Counted from the stretch's first letter, positions 8,159 to 16,779 are shown. The stretch: DNA of 64,000 nucleotides from JAJPHF01 sp035293805 (GCA_035293805.1 DATGMD010000010.1:76745-140744); one strand, 5' to 3'. The notes: generated by a model not told the origin, from the sequence alone. Numbers and translations are program-made.

Positions 8159-9409
8159 ATGGCAGAAGTCAATCGCCGCGACACGCAGCGATTTGCGACC
8201 GTCGAGGAGGCGATCGAGGACTACAAGCAGGGAAAGCTAGTCATCATCGTCGACGACGAGGACCGCGAAAACGAGGGCGACCTGTGCATGGCCGCCCAAT
8301 TCGTCACGCCCGAGGCAATCACCTTTATGGCCCGCGAGGCGTGCGGCCTGATCTGTGTGCCGATGCTGCAATCCCGCCTGGAAGAGCTGCGGCTGCCGAT
8401 GATGGTGCGCGAGAATACATCAGGCTTCGGCACGGCCTTTACCGTGACCGTCGACGCCGCGGCGAAGTATGGGGTGACCACCGGCATCTCGGCGGCTGAC
8501 CGTGCGCGCACCATCCAGGTTCTAATCGACCCGAATACGAAGCCCCAAGACCTATCGCGCCCCGGCCACGTGCTCCCGCTCCGCTACGCCGAGGGCGGCG
8601 TGCTCCGGCGCACGGGTCAGACCGAGGCCTCGGTAGACCTCTGCAAGCTCGCCGGGCTCTATCCGGCAGCCGTCATTTGCGAGATCATGAACCCCGATGG
8701 GACCATGGCCCGGCTGCCCGAGCTGTGCGCCTTCGCGGAGCGCCACGGCATCAGGATGCTCACCGTCGCCCACCTGATCGAGCACCGGCGCCGCACCGAG
8801 AAGCTCATCACGCAGCGCGCCCAGGCGCCGATTCCCACGGAATACGGCGAGTTCATGCTCCACGTCTACGAGTCGTCGGTCGACAACCAGCACCACCTCG
8901 CGCTCGTGATGGGCGACGTGTCGGACGGCGAGCCGCCGCTGGTGCGCGTACACTCGGAGTGCCTGACGGGCGACGTGTTCGGCTCGCGCCGCTGCGATTG
9001 CGGCGAGCAGCTGCACGCGGCCATGGCGCGCATCGCAAGCGAGGGGCGGGGCGTCATCCTGTACATGCGGCAGGAGGGGCGCGGCATCGGTCTGGTCAAC
9101 AAGATCCGCGCCTACGAGCTGCAGGACGGGGGCATGGACACCGTCGAGGCCAACGTCCACCTGGGCTTCCCGCCCGACCCCCGCGACTACGGCATCGGCG
9201 CGCAGATCCTGGTCGACCTCGGCGTGCGGCGCATGCGGCTCATGACCAACAACCCCACGAAGCGCGTGGGGCTCGAGGCGTTCGGGCTGGAGATCGTGGA
9301 CATGGAGAAGATCCAGACGCCGGTGCGCCCCGAGAACCAGCGCTACCTGCTGACGAAGCAGCAAAAGATGGGGCACTTGCTCGGGCTGGGGCCCGCGGAA
9401 GGCATCTGA
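8159..9409 (+). CDS. ribBA: Bifunctional 3,4-dihydroxy-2-butanone-4-phosphate synthase / GTP cyclohydrolase II
   Basis: 416 residues. The N-terminal DHBP synthase domain (about 1-205) shows DDEDRENEGDLCMAAQFVT and RPGHVLPLRYAEGGVLRRTG, and makes the four-carbon unit from ribulose 5-phosphate. The C-terminal GTP cyclohydrolase II domain (about 206-416) has the zinc cluster GSRRCDCGEQLHA, the catalytic block MRQEGRGIGLVNKIRAYELQ and MTNNPTKRVGLEAFGLEIV, and opens GTP to start the pathway. Both domains keep their key residues, so the single protein supplies both branches. It is the third gene of the FMN-regulated operon, 42 bases after ribE. ATG 8159 is preceded by AAAGGGG. Confidence 0.96.
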   Translation: MAEVNRRDTQRFATVEEAIEDYKQGKLVIIVDDEDRENEGDLCMAAQFVTPEAITFMAREACGLICVPMLQSRLEELRLPMMVRENTSGFGTAFTVTVDAAAKYGVTTGISAADRARTIQVLIDPNTKPQDLSRPGHVLPLRYAEGGVLRRTGQTEASVDLCKLAGLYPAAVICEIMNPDGTMARLPELCAFAERHGIRMLTVAHLIEHRRRTEKLITQRAQAPIPTEYGEFMLHVYESSVDNQHHLALVMGDVSDGEPPLVRVHSECLTGDVFGSRRCDCGEQLHAAMARIASEGRGVILYMRQEGRGIGLVNKIRAYELQDGGMDTVEANVHLGFPPDPRDYGIGAQILVDLGVRRMRLMTNNPTKRVGLEAFGLEIVDMEKIQTPVRPENQRYLLTKQQKMGHLLGLGPAEGI

Positions 9410-9458
9410 CGCCGGGCCGCCGGTGCGGTCCGCGCGAGCGCTCCGAGGAGAGGCAGTG

Positions 9459-9974
9459 ATGGCAACGGTGTACGAGGGGCCGCTGGTCGCATCTGGGCTG
9501 CGATTCGCGATCGTCGTCGCGCGCTTCAACGGCTTCATCACCGAGCAGTTGCTCGCGGGCGCGCGCGACGGGCTGCGCCGTCACGGCGCCGCCGACGCCG
9601 ACGTGGACCTCGCCTGGGTGCCCGGCGCGCTCGAGATCGCCATCACGGCCCAGCGGTTCGCCCAGAGCGGTCGCTACGCCGCGGTCATCTGTCTGGGCGC
9701 GGTGATCCGCGGCGCCACGCCGCACTTCGATTACGTCTGCAGCGAGACCGCCAAAGGCGTCGCCAACGTGGCGCTGCAGACCGGCGTGCCGTGCATCTTC
9801 GGCGTGCTGACGACGAACAGCATCGAGGAAGCGGTCGAGCGCGCGGGCACCAAGGCCGGCAACAAGGGCTACGACGCCGCGGTGGGCGCCATCGAGATGG
9901 CCACGCTGCTGCGCCAGATCGACGCGAGCGCCGAGGTCACCCCCCAGGCGCTGCCCCGCCGCGCCCGCTCGTAG
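9459..9974 (+). CDS. ribH: 6,7-dimethyl-8-ribityllumazine synthase
   Basis: 171 residues starting at ATG 9459 with GAGGAGAGG just upstream; the in-frame start at 9423 would only add unsupported residues. Family motifs are FAIVVARFNGFITEQLLAGA at the N-terminus, WVPGALEIAITAQR, GAVIRGATPHFDYVC with the active-site histidine, TGVPCIFGVLTTNSIEEAVE and the final NKGYDAAVGAIEMA. It condenses the RibBA butanone phosphate with the RibD product. It normally assembles into 60-mers or pentamers. It is the last gene of the operon; a perfect hairpin follows the stop and the next gene is convergent. Confidence 0.96.
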   Translation: MATVYEGPLVASGLRFAIVVARFNGFITEQLLAGARDGLRRHGAADADVDLAWVPGALEIAITAQRFAQSGRYAAVICLGAVIRGATPHFDYVCSETAKGVANVALQTGVPCIFGVLTTNSIEEAVERAGTKAGNKGYDAAVGAIEMATLLRQIDASAEVTPQALPRRARS

Positions 9975-9975
9975 C

Positions 9976-10002
9976 CCGCGAGACGTTCCCCGCGTCTCGC
10001 GG
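9976..10002. terminator. Hairpin between convergent ribH and plsY
   Basis: A perfect 10-bp inverted repeat (CCGCGAGACG with its complement, loop TTCCCCG) begins directly after the ribH stop and lies 41 bases beyond the plsY stop. No T-run follows on either strand, so it may act as a tail-less bidirectional terminator. Confidence 0.5.
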
Positions 10003-10042
10003 TCGCTCGACGAGATCCCCTCGCGCCGCTCTCGGCCCCTGC

Positions 10043-10699
10043 TCAGGCCGGCTGGCTGCTCCGCTCTGACCGCGCCGCGGGCGCCTCGTCCATCTGCGCT
10101 GGCTGCCCCAGCCGGCGCTCGGTGCCCGCGAGCAGCCGCGCCACGTTGTCGCGGTGGGAGTACAGCAGAAAGCCCGCGCCGCCGGCCGCGAAGATGAGGT
10201 AGGCGCGCGGCGCGCGCCCGCGCGTCACCTGAGCGGCCAGCGCGGCGCCGCCCGCCAGCGCGCCCGCCAGCGAGCCGAGCGAGACGATACGCGTGCCCGC
10301 GATGGTGCCGACGCCGGCGACCGCCGCCACGAGCAGCGCGCCCGGGGACAGCGCCAGGAGCGCGCCCAGCCCCGTGGCGACGCCCCGGCCCCCCTTGCCG
10401 CCGAGGAACACCGAGTAGGTGTGCCCCGTCATGGCCAGGAGCGCGGCGACCGGGGGCGCCCAGTCGCTCCGCAAGCAGCGTCGCGCGAGCAGCACCGCCA
10501 GCACGCCCTTCAGCGCATCGCCCAGCAGGATGCCGGCCGCGGCCCGCTTGCCCAATACACGCAGCGCGTTGGTCGCGCCCGTCCGGCGGCTGCCGTGCTG
10601 GGTCAGATCGACGCCACGCGCGCGCGCCACCAACGCGCCAGTGGGGAACGCGCCGAGTAGGTACGCGCCGGCCAGCAATCCGACCCAGCGAAGCAGCAT
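10043..10699 (-). CDS. plsY: Acyl phosphate:glycerol-3-phosphate acyltransferase
   Basis: 218 residues. PlsY is the membrane enzyme that acylates glycerol 3-phosphate from acyl phosphate, the first step of phospholipid synthesis. It opens with a TM segment (WVGLLAGAYLLGAFPTGALV). The three family motifs are recognisable: GSRRTGATNALRVLG, GHTYSVFLGGKGGRGVATGL and SHRDNVARLLAGTE. Motif 1 is slightly divergent (GSRRTG where GSGNPG is usual). RBS AAGGGGGA lies upstream of ATG 10699. It is transcribed divergently from gpsA, which makes its substrate, and a TATAAT box on this strand at 10728-10733 would give a 5' UTR of about 20 bases. The C-terminal 25 residues look like a cytoplasmic tail. Confidence 0.92.
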   Translation of the reverse strand: MLLRWVGLLAGAYLLGAFPTGALVARARGVDLTQHGSRRTGATNALRVLGKRAAAGILLGDALKGVLAVLLARRCLRSDWAPPVAALLAMTGHTYSVFLGGKGGRGVATGLGALLALSPGALLVAAVAGVGTIAGTRIVSLGSLAGALAGGAALAAQVTRGRAPRAYLIFAAGGAGFLLYSHRDNVARLLAGTERRLGQPAQMDEAPAARSERSSQPA

Positions 10700-10726
10700 C
10701 GCTATCCCCCTTGCGCCCGCGCGGGG

Positions 10727-10733
10727 CTATTAT
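10727..10733. promoter_or_regulatory. Overlapping divergent -10 elements for plsY and gpsA
   Basis: The palindrome GCTAT-T-ATAGC reads TATAAT on the minus strand (10728-10733, toward plsY) and TATTAT on the plus strand (10727-10732, toward gpsA). One element thus appears to serve two functionally linked genes, glycerol-3-phosphate synthesis and its acylation. No clear -35 hexamers are seen. Confidence 0.45.
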
Positions 10734-10786
10734 AGCCACGAGACCGCCTCGGACTGGCGCCCGCCAGACACAGCAGGAGCAATAGC

Positions 10787-11803
10787 GTGGCCGACGTCGC
10801 CGTCCTGAACGCGGGGGGCTGGGGCACGGCGCTGGCTCGCGTGCTCGCGGAGCGGGGCCACCGCGTCGCGCTCTGGGCGCGGCGGCCGGAGCTAGCGGCC
10901 GCGCTGGCGCGCGAGCGCGAGAACGCCGCCTACCTGCCTGGTGTCGGCCTGCCCCCCGGCGTCGAGCCGACGACGGACCTGGCCGCCGCCGTGGCGTCCG
11001 CTCCCATCGTGCTCGTCGCGGCGCCCATGCGCGCCCTGCGCGAGCTGAGCCGTCGCCTCGCGCCGTGCCTGCGCCCCGACGCCTTGCTCCTCGTCGGTAC
11101 GAAGGGGCTAGAGCCGGAGACGTGGCGGCGGCCCACCGAGGTGCTGGCCGCCGAGCTGGGCGACTCGGTCGCCGCCCGCCTCGCCGCACTGGCCGGCCCC
11201 AACCACGCCGAAGAGGTCGCCCGCGCGCTGCCGACCGCGGCGGTGGTCGCCTGCGCGGACGAGGCCGCGGCTCGGGCGCTGCAAGACGCCGTCGCCACGC
11301 CGGCCTTTCGGCTGTACACCAGCGCGGACGTGGTGGGCGTCGAGCTGTGCGCCGCCGCGAAGAACGTCATCGCGATCGCGGCGGGCGTGGCCGACGGACT
11401 GGGCTGCGGCGACAACGGGAAAGCCGCGCTCATCACCCGCAGTCTCGCCGAGCTAGGCCGGCTCGTGGCCGCCTATGGCGGCCAGGCGGCGACAGTCGCG
11501 GGCCTAGCCGGCGTGGGCGACCTGATCGCCACCTGCACCAGCCACCACAGCCGCAACCGCTGGGCGGGCGAGCAGCTCGGCCACGGCCGGGCCCTGGCCG
11601 AGATTCTCGCATCAACGCCGATGGTCGTCGAGGGGGTGCCAGCCACGCGCGGCGTCGTCGCCCTCGGGCAGGCGGCCGGCGTCGACCTACCGATCTGCCA
11701 GGCCGTCTACCGCGTGCTCTACGAGGGCCAGCCGCCTCGCGCGGCTATCGCCGACCTTCTGACGCGCGCGCTCACCGCGGAAACCCACACGCCTCGGCGC
11801 TGA
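10787..11803 (+). CDS. gpsA: NAD(P)H-dependent glycerol-3-phosphate dehydrogenase
   Basis: 338 residues from GTG 10787, with CAGGAG upstream. The Rossmann fold begins VAVLNAGGWGTALARVLAER; KGLEPETW, LAGPNHAEEVARALPTA, the catalytic lysine in CAAKNVIAIAAGVADGLGCG, NGKAALITRS and LAGVGDLIATCTSHHSRN follow in the normal GpsA order. The first glycine of the nucleotide loop is replaced (NAGGWG where GAGSWG is usual). It reduces dihydroxyacetone phosphate to sn-glycerol 3-phosphate for membrane lipid synthesis in the cytosol. It is divergent from plsY, which uses its product, so the two genes form a functional pair. Confidence 0.95.
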   Translation: MADVAVLNAGGWGTALARVLAERGHRVALWARRPELAAALARERENAAYLPGVGLPPGVEPTTDLAAAVASAPIVLVAAPMRALRELSRRLAPCLRPDALLLVGTKGLEPETWRRPTEVLAAELGDSVAARLAALAGPNHAEEVARALPTAAVVACADEAAARALQDAVATPAFRLYTSADVVGVELCAAAKNVIAIAAGVADGLGCGDNGKAALITRSLAELGRLVAAYGGQAATVAGLAGVGDLIATCTSHHSRNRWAGEQLGHGRALAEILASTPMVVEGVPATRGVVALGQAAGVDLPICQAVYRVLYEGQPPRAAIADLLTRALTAETHTPRR

Positions 11804-11814
11804 AGAGGCCTCCG

Positions 11815-13329
11815 CTACTGGCGGCAAAATCCCAGCTCGGCCAGCAGCTCCTCGGCCACCGCCACGTCGCTCCACGGCTCGGCCACGGCCTCGACGTGCA
11901 GGAATGCCTCGTGCCCCTTGCCCGCCAACAGCACGACGTCGCCCGGCGCCGCCCGACCCAGCAGGTGGCGAATGGCCGCGCGCCGGTCCAGCAAGCGGCA
12001 ATATTGCTCGCCCTCGACTGCGCCCACCCCCCGCGCGCCCGCCTCGATGGCCGTGGCGATGGCTTCCGGGTCCTCCGGGTAGGCGTCGTCGTTCGTGATG
12101 ACGAAGTAGTCCGCCAGCTCAGCGGCGATCGCGCCCAGCACCGGCCGATTCTCGCGCGTCCGGTTCCCGGCGTGCCCAAACGCGAGCAGCACGCGGCCTC
12201 GGGTACCCGCGCGCACGGCAGTGAGGGCCGCCCGCAGCGCCTGCGGCGTGTGTGCGAAGTCCACGTAGACACCGAACGGCTGCCCGCGCCGCACCGGCTG
12301 CAAGCGACCCGGCGGTGGCTCGATCGTGCGCCCGGCGGCCTGAATCGCCGCCGCGGACACGCCTTCCCCCAGCGCCACCGCCACCGCGGCCAGCCAGTTC
12401 GCCACGTTGTGCCGGCCCACGAAGCGGGTCGCCAGCGGCCACCGCCCCTCGGGCGTGCGGACGACCATCTCGAAGCCGTCCAGGCTCTCCCGCACGTCCT
12501 CGGCGCGCACGTCGGCATCGGCGTCCAACGCGTAGCTGACGACAGGGACCGAGCAGACGGCCCGCAACCGCGCGCTGGCCGGCTGGTCGGCGTTCAGCAC
12601 GGCATACCGCCGGCCGCGCTTGGCGGTCGGCTCGCCCAGCATCGTGAACAGGCGAGCCTTCGCCTCCAGATAGGCGTCGAGCGAGCCGTGGTAGTCCAGG
12701 TGCTCGGGGCTGAGGTTCGTGAACACGCCCACGTCGAAGGTGCAGCCCCGCAGCCGCTCCTGCGCCAGCGCGTGCGAGCTAGCCTCGAGCACTGCGCTGT
12801 CGGCCCCGCCGTCGGCGATCGCCGCGAGCACCTCCTGCACGCGGTCCGCCTCGGGCGTCGTGTGGTGCTCCGCGTTCGGCCGCACCGCCTCGCCGATCTT
12901 CAGGTCGGCCGTCGTGTACCAACCGCAGCGCCGTCCCCCGGCCGCGAGCAGGCTGCCGATCAGCCGCGTGGTCGTCGTCTTGCCGTCCGTGCCCGTGACC
13001 CCGATCAAGCGCAGCCGTTCCGCCGGGTGATCCCGCCAGGCGGCCGCGAGATCGGCCAGCGCGCGGCGCCCGGCCGGGACCGTCACCCAGGCCACCCCGT
13101 CGGCGGTGGGCGTGGCGCGCTCGCTCACGACCGCCACTGCGCCGCGCCGCACCGCCTCGCCGACGAACGCCGTGCCGTCAAAACGCTGACCGGCCAGCGC
13201 AACGAACAGCGCGCCTGGCTCGACGGCCCGGGAGTCATGAGTGATGGCGCCGACGACGGTGCGGGGGTCGCCCGCGACCAGCTGCGCGCCCGGCGTCGCG
13301 GCTACTAGCTCGCCCAGCGTCTTCGGCAC
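11815..13329 (-). CDS. murE: UDP-N-acetylmuramoyl-tripeptide synthetase (MurE-type ligase)
   Basis: 504 residues from GTG 13329 (GGAGGAG just upstream; the frame is open further but reads as non-protein). Adds the third amino acid to UDP-MurNAc-L-Ala-D-Glu. N-terminal GAITHDSRAVEPGALFVALA binds UDP; the P-loop is GTDGKTTT at 113-120; TNLSPEHLDYHGS and FGHAGNRTRENRPVLGAIA are conserved Mur-ligase blocks. At the substrate-specificity site, where meso-DAP enzymes read DNPR and lysine enzymes DNPA, this protein has D414-D-A-Y417 followed by PEDP. The arginine that binds the DAP carboxylate is missing, so meso-DAP is an unlikely substrate; ornithine or lysine is more plausible. It converges on gpsA with an 11-base gap. 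Confidence 0.88.
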   Translation of the reverse strand: MPKTLGELVAATPGAQLVAGDPRTVVGAITHDSRAVEPGALFVALAGQRFDGTAFVGEAVRRGAVAVVSERATPTADGVAWVTVPAGRRALADLAAAWRDHPAERLRLIGVTGTDGKTTTTRLIGSLLAAGGRRCGWYTTADLKIGEAVRPNAEHHTTPEADRVQEVLAAIADGGADSAVLEASSHALAQERLRGCTFDVGVFTNLSPEHLDYHGSLDAYLEAKARLFTMLGEPTAKRGRRYAVLNADQPASARLRAVCSVPVVSYALDADADVRAEDVRESLDGFEMVVRTPEGRWPLATRFVGRHNVANWLAAVAVALGEGVSAAAIQAAGRTIEPPPGRLQPVRRGQPFGVYVDFAHTPQALRAALTAVRAGTRGRVLLAFGHAGNRTRENRPVLGAIAAELADYFVITNDDAYPEDPEAIATAIEAGARGVGAVEGEQYCRLLDRRAAIRHLLGRAAPGDVVLLAGKGHEAFLHVEAVAEPWSDVAVAEELLAELGFCRQ

Positions 13330-13381
13330 CGCTCCTCCGTGCTGGCGCCCACCGCGCACGTGGCGTGGGGCGCCGGGGCGT

Positions 13382-13404
13382 CTGGTACACTCCCGGTGTA
13401 CCAG
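13382..13404. promoter_or_regulatory. Operator-like palindrome over an extended -10 box
   Basis: CTGGTACAC and its exact complement GTGTACCAG are separated by TCCCG, in the 116-base gap between murE (leftward) and the unknown gene at 13446 (rightward). The left arm contains TGGTACACT, an extended -10 like those elsewhere in this window, so a dimeric regulator bound here would block that promoter. Confidence 0.4.
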
Positions 13405-13445
13405 ATGGCCGCGGCCCGCGTCAGCGGCGCGGCGGGGAGCGATGC

Positions 13446-14048
13446 ATGCTCGCGTGGCCCACCCGCCTCTTTCGCCGTCCCGAGCGCTCGCCGGTGGCCA
13501 CCGACCCGGAGGAGGAGCGGCAGGTGGCCGAGCGGCTGCTACCGCTAGCGCGGTCGGTGCTGCTCGCGCCGGGCAGCGACGATCCATCAGCGCTGCTCGC
13601 GCTCGCGGAGCGGCTGGCGCCCGTCGGGCACACCGAAGTGCTCACGCCGCCCGACGTGGGCGTCGAGGCACTGCGGGCCTTGCTAGCGTGCAAGTTCCTG
13701 GTCTACGATGCGGCCGCGGCGCCCCGGCGCGGCGTCCTGATCCTCGACCGCCGCCTCGGATGGCGGGTGCCCGGCTGGGAGCCGCTGCCGGACGCCTTCA
13801 AGACCGCCTACCGGCTTCTCTGGACGCGCCTCGGCTACTACACGGTGCAGACCGGCACCGTCGAGCAGGTCCACGCCGAGAACCGCGTGTTCTCGTTCGC
13901 GGGCCGGGCCACCTGGGTCAACGTGGCCTACCGCGACCTACCGCTACCCGCACCCGGCGAGCGCCTGCGCGTCCTGGGCATGTTCAGCTTTCTCGGCTCG
14001 ACCGCACCCGTGCTCCACGCCCTCGCCGTCGAGCCCGCCGAGGCCTGA
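13446..14048 (+). CDS. Conserved-looking hypothetical protein
   Basis: 200 residues from ATG 13446, with GGGGAG 5 bases upstream. I do not recognise the family. The N-terminus (MLAWPTRLFRRPERSP) is short and basic, followed by an acidic stretch (DPEEERQVAERLLPLAR), an alanine/leucine-rich helix and a beta-rich second half with FLVYDAAAAPRRGVLILDRR, RLGYYTVQTGTVEQVHAENR and LRVLGMFSFLGS. No signal peptide, membrane helix or metal-binding motif is visible. Codon use and the good RBS support a real gene. It lies between divergent murE and uvrC and probably uses the palindromic promoter upstream. No function can be proposed. Confidence 0.65.
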   Translation: MLAWPTRLFRRPERSPVATDPEEERQVAERLLPLARSVLLAPGSDDPSALLALAERLAPVGHTEVLTPPDVGVEALRALLACKFLVYDAAAAPRRGVLILDRRLGWRVPGWEPLPDAFKTAYRLLWTRLGYYTVQTGTVEQVHAENRVFSFAGRATWVNVAYRDLPLPAPGERLRVLGMFSFLGSTAPVLHALAVEPAEA

Positions 14049-14059
14049 GCCCGGCGGAG

Positions 14060-14068
14060 TGGTAGAAT
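14060..14068 (+). promoter_or_regulatory. Extended -10 promoter of uvrC
   Basis: TGGTAGAAT begins 12 bases after the preceding stop and 43 bases before the uvrC RBS-ATG unit. No -35 is evident, as expected for an extended -10 promoter. Confidence 0.45.
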
Positions 14069-14110
14069 CTCCTCTGCTCGCGGGTGTTGACGCGGGCAAG
14101 GAGCGAACAC

Positions 14111-15970
14111 ATGCAAGCTCAAGGGCTGCTCGCGGAGCGGCTGCGCGCGCTGCCGGACCGGCCCGGCGTCTACCTGTTCAAGGACGCGGCCGGCGGCATC
14201 ATCTACATCGGCAAGGCCACCTCGCTCCAGCACCGCGTGCGCTCGTACTTCCAGGGCATCGAACACGACCGGAAGAAGCAGAGCATCGTCGGCGAGGCCG
14301 TCGACGTCGACTACATCCTGACCGACTCGCCGGTGCAGGCGCTGCGCTGGGAGGCCGACCTCATCAAGCGCGAGCGGCCGCGGTACAACGTGCGCCTGCG
14401 CGACGACAAGGCCTACCCGTACATTCGCATCGCGGTGCAGGAGCCGTGGCCGCACGTGGGCATCGTGCGGCGCACCGCGGCCGACGGCGCTCGCTACTTC
14501 GGCCCGTTCACCGACGCCGACGCCGTCCGCAACACGCTGGACACGCTCAACCGGCTGTTCCCCTACATCCGCTGCCGCAAGCCCATCACCGGCACCGATC
14601 GCCGCGCCTGTATCTACTACGACATCAAGCGCTGCGTGGCACCGTGCATTGGCGCCGTGAGCAACGCGGAATATCGTCAGCTCATTGAGAGCGCCGCCGG
14701 GTTCCTAGAGGGCAAGCAGGACGACGCGCTGGACACGCTGCGGCGAGAGATGGAGGAGGCGGCCGAAGCGCTGCAGTTCGAGCGCGCCGCCGGGCTGCGC
14801 GACCGCATCCGCGCCGCCGAGCGCATCATCGTGCAGCAGCGCGTGGTGGCCGATAGCCGCGTCGAGCAGGACGCGCTGGGGCTGGCCCGCGAGAACGGCA
14901 ATGTGTGCGTGCAGGTGTTCTACATTCGCGACGGCAAGCTGCGCGGGCGCGACTACTTTCTGCTGGAGGGCGCCGCCGACGAGAGCGACAGCAGCGTCGT
15001 GACCTCGTTCCTGCTGCAGCACTACGGCGCGGCCACGCAGCTGCCGCGCGAGATCATCCTGCCCGCGCCCGTGGAGGACCCGGCGAGTCTGGAGGCGTGG
15101 CTGCTGGACCAGGCAGGGCACCGTGTGGCGCTGCGCGTGCCCCGCCGCGGCAGCGGCCGGCGGCTGGTCGAGCTAGCGGCCGAGAACGCGCGCGAGGCGC
15201 TGGAGCGCCAGAAGGTCGAGTGGCTGAGCGACGCCGCGCGCACCACCGGCGCGCTACTGGAGCTGCAGGAGCACCTGGAGCTGGACTCGGCCCCCGAGCG
15301 CATCGAGTGCTACGACATCTCGAACACCCAGGGCACCAACTCGGTCGCTAGCCTGGTCGTCTTCGAGCGCGGCAAGCCGAAGCGCTCGGACTACAAGCGC
15401 TTCCAGATCAAGACAGTCGAGGGCGCGAACGACTTCGCGTCGATGGCCGAGGTGCTGGCGCGGCGCTTCAAGCGCCTGCGCGAGGCTCACGCCGAGGGGG
15501 CGGCGCCAGAGGACGGCGACCAGCCGGCCGCGTCTTCCTGGGATAAGGTGCCCGACCTGGTGATCGTGGACGGCGGCAAGGGGCAGCTCGGCGCCGCGCT
15601 GAAGGTGATGGAGGACCTGGCGCTCGTCGCCATCCCGGTGGTCGGCCTCGCCAAGGAGCGCGAGGAGATCTTCCTGCCGGGCCGCGCCGAGCCGGTCCTG
15701 CTGCCGCGCGGCTCGCAGAGCCTGTTCCTGGTGCAGCGCATCCGCGACGAGGCCCACCGGTTTGCGATCACCTACCACCGCAAGCTGCGCGGCAAGAAAG
15801 GCCTGCGCTCCGCGCTCGACGACCTGCCGGGCGTGGGTCCCAAGCGCAAGCGGGCGCTGCTGCGCGCCTTCGGCTCGCTGAACGGCATCCGCTCGGCCAG
15901 CGTCGACGAGCTAGCCGCCGTGCCCGGCATGACGCGCAGCACCGCGCAAGTCCTGAAGGACCGTCTGTAA
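14111..15970 (+). CDS. uvrC: Excinuclease ABC subunit C
   Basis: 619 residues from ATG 14111, with AAGGAG 8 bases upstream. UvrC makes both incisions around a DNA lesion in nucleotide excision repair. The GIY-YIG nuclease domain occupies about 14-95 (PGVYLFKDAAGGIIYIGKA), followed by the Cys-bearing region (RRACIYYDIKRCVAPCIGAV), the UVR UvrB-binding helix near 200-235 (ALDTLRREMEEAAEALQFER), the RNase H-like nuclease domain (ECYDISNTQGTNSVASLVVF, VPDLVIVDGGKGQLGAAL) and a C-terminal helix-hairpin-helix pair (DDLPGVGPKRKRALLRAFGS). All domains are complete. Its TAA shares a base with the ATG of the following transglycosylase gene, so the two are co-transcribed. Confidence 0.96.
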   Translation: MQAQGLLAERLRALPDRPGVYLFKDAAGGIIYIGKATSLQHRVRSYFQGIEHDRKKQSIVGEAVDVDYILTDSPVQALRWEADLIKRERPRYNVRLRDDKAYPYIRIAVQEPWPHVGIVRRTAADGARYFGPFTDADAVRNTLDTLNRLFPYIRCRKPITGTDRRACIYYDIKRCVAPCIGAVSNAEYRQLIESAAGFLEGKQDDALDTLRREMEEAAEALQFERAAGLRDRIRAAERIIVQQRVVADSRVEQDALGLARENGNVCVQVFYIRDGKLRGRDYFLLEGAADESDSSVVTSFLLQHYGAATQLPREIILPAPVEDPASLEAWLLDQAGHRVALRVPRRGSGRRLVELAAENAREALERQKVEWLSDAARTTGALLELQEHLELDSAPERIECYDISNTQGTNSVASLVVFERGKPKRSDYKRFQIKTVEGANDFASMAEVLARRFKRLREAHAEGAAPEDGDQPAASSWDKVPDLVIVDGGKGQLGAALKVMEDLALVAIPVVGLAKEREEIFLPGRAEPVLLPRGSQSLFLVQRIRDEAHRFAITYHRKLRGKKGLRSALDDLPGVGPKRKRALLRAFGSLNGIRSASVDELAAVPGMTRSTAQVLKDRL

Positions 15971-16779
15971 TGGCGCGGCCCGCCAACCGCGCCCTGACCG
16001 GCGGCCAGCCGGTGCCACTCGCCGCCCAGCGACCCGGCCGCCGCCGGCCGGCGCGGCGCCGCTCGGGCGTAGCCGCCGCCTTTCGAACGCTCGCCGTCGT
16101 TCTAATGCTGGCCGCGCTGTTCGGCGCGCTGGCCGGCGCGCTCTACCTGCTCCGCGAGGTGCCGCCGGCCGGCCCCGCGAAGGACGACCTGATGGCGCAG
16201 GCCAGCGCCCATCACGCCGAGTGGGTGCCGCTCGATCAGGTGCCGGCCTCGCTGCAGCAGGCAATCGTGGCCACCGAGGACGCCCGCTTCTACGAGCACC
16301 GTGGCCTCGACGTGCTGGGCACCATCCGCGCGATGCTGGCTAACGTGCGCGCCGGCCATCCGGTCCAGGGCGGCAGCACGATCAGCCAGCAGCTTGCCAA
16401 GCGCTACTTGGAGCGCAGCGACCCAACGGCCGAGCGCAAGCTGCTCGTGCTGGCGATGACCGCCAAGCTCGAGCTACGCTACAGCAAGGCGGACATCCTG
16501 GAGATGTACCTGAACAGCATCTACTTTGGCCCGTACGCCTACGGCGTCGGCAGCGCCGCGCGCGTGTACTTCCACAAGCCGGCGGCGGACCTGACGCTGG
16601 CCGAGAGCACCATGCTGGCCGGGCTGCCACAGGCCCCGTCCTTATACGATCCGATCCACGCCCTGCCCCGCGTGAAAGCGCGCCAGGCGGTCGTCATCGC
16701 GGCGATGGTGCGCGCTGGCTACCTGACGCCGACGCAGGCCGAGGCGGCGCGGACCGCCCGCACGGCGCTCGACCGCTGA
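15970..16779 (+). CDS. Monofunctional peptidoglycan transglycosylase (GT51)
   Basis: 269 residues. ATG 15970 overlaps the uvrC stop codon. A basic cytoplasmic N-terminus is followed by one TM segment (about 38-60, AVVLMLAALFGALAGALYLL). The glycosyltransferase 51 domain follows with VATEDARFYEHRGLDVLG containing the catalytic glutamate, GGSTISQQLAKRYL, ADILEMYLNSIYFGPYAYGV and AESTMLAGLPQAPSLYDPI. There is no C-terminal penicillin-binding domain, so it resembles MtgA or the glycosyltransferase half of class A PBPs; the ORF ends at a normal stop and the domain is intact. It polymerises lipid II into glycan strands outside the membrane. Coupling to uvrC is probably only positional. Confidence 0.88.
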   Translation: MARPANRALTGGQPVPLAAQRPGRRRPARRRSGVAAAFRTLAVVLMLAALFGALAGALYLLREVPPAGPAKDDLMAQASAHHAEWVPLDQVPASLQQAIVATEDARFYEHRGLDVLGTIRAMLANVRAGHPVQGGSTISQQLAKRYLERSDPTAERKLLVLAMTAKLELRYSKADILEMYLNSIYFGPYAYGVGSAARVYFHKPAADLTLAESTMLAGLPQAPSLYDPIHALPRVKARQAVVIAAMVRAGYLTPTQAEAARTARTALDR

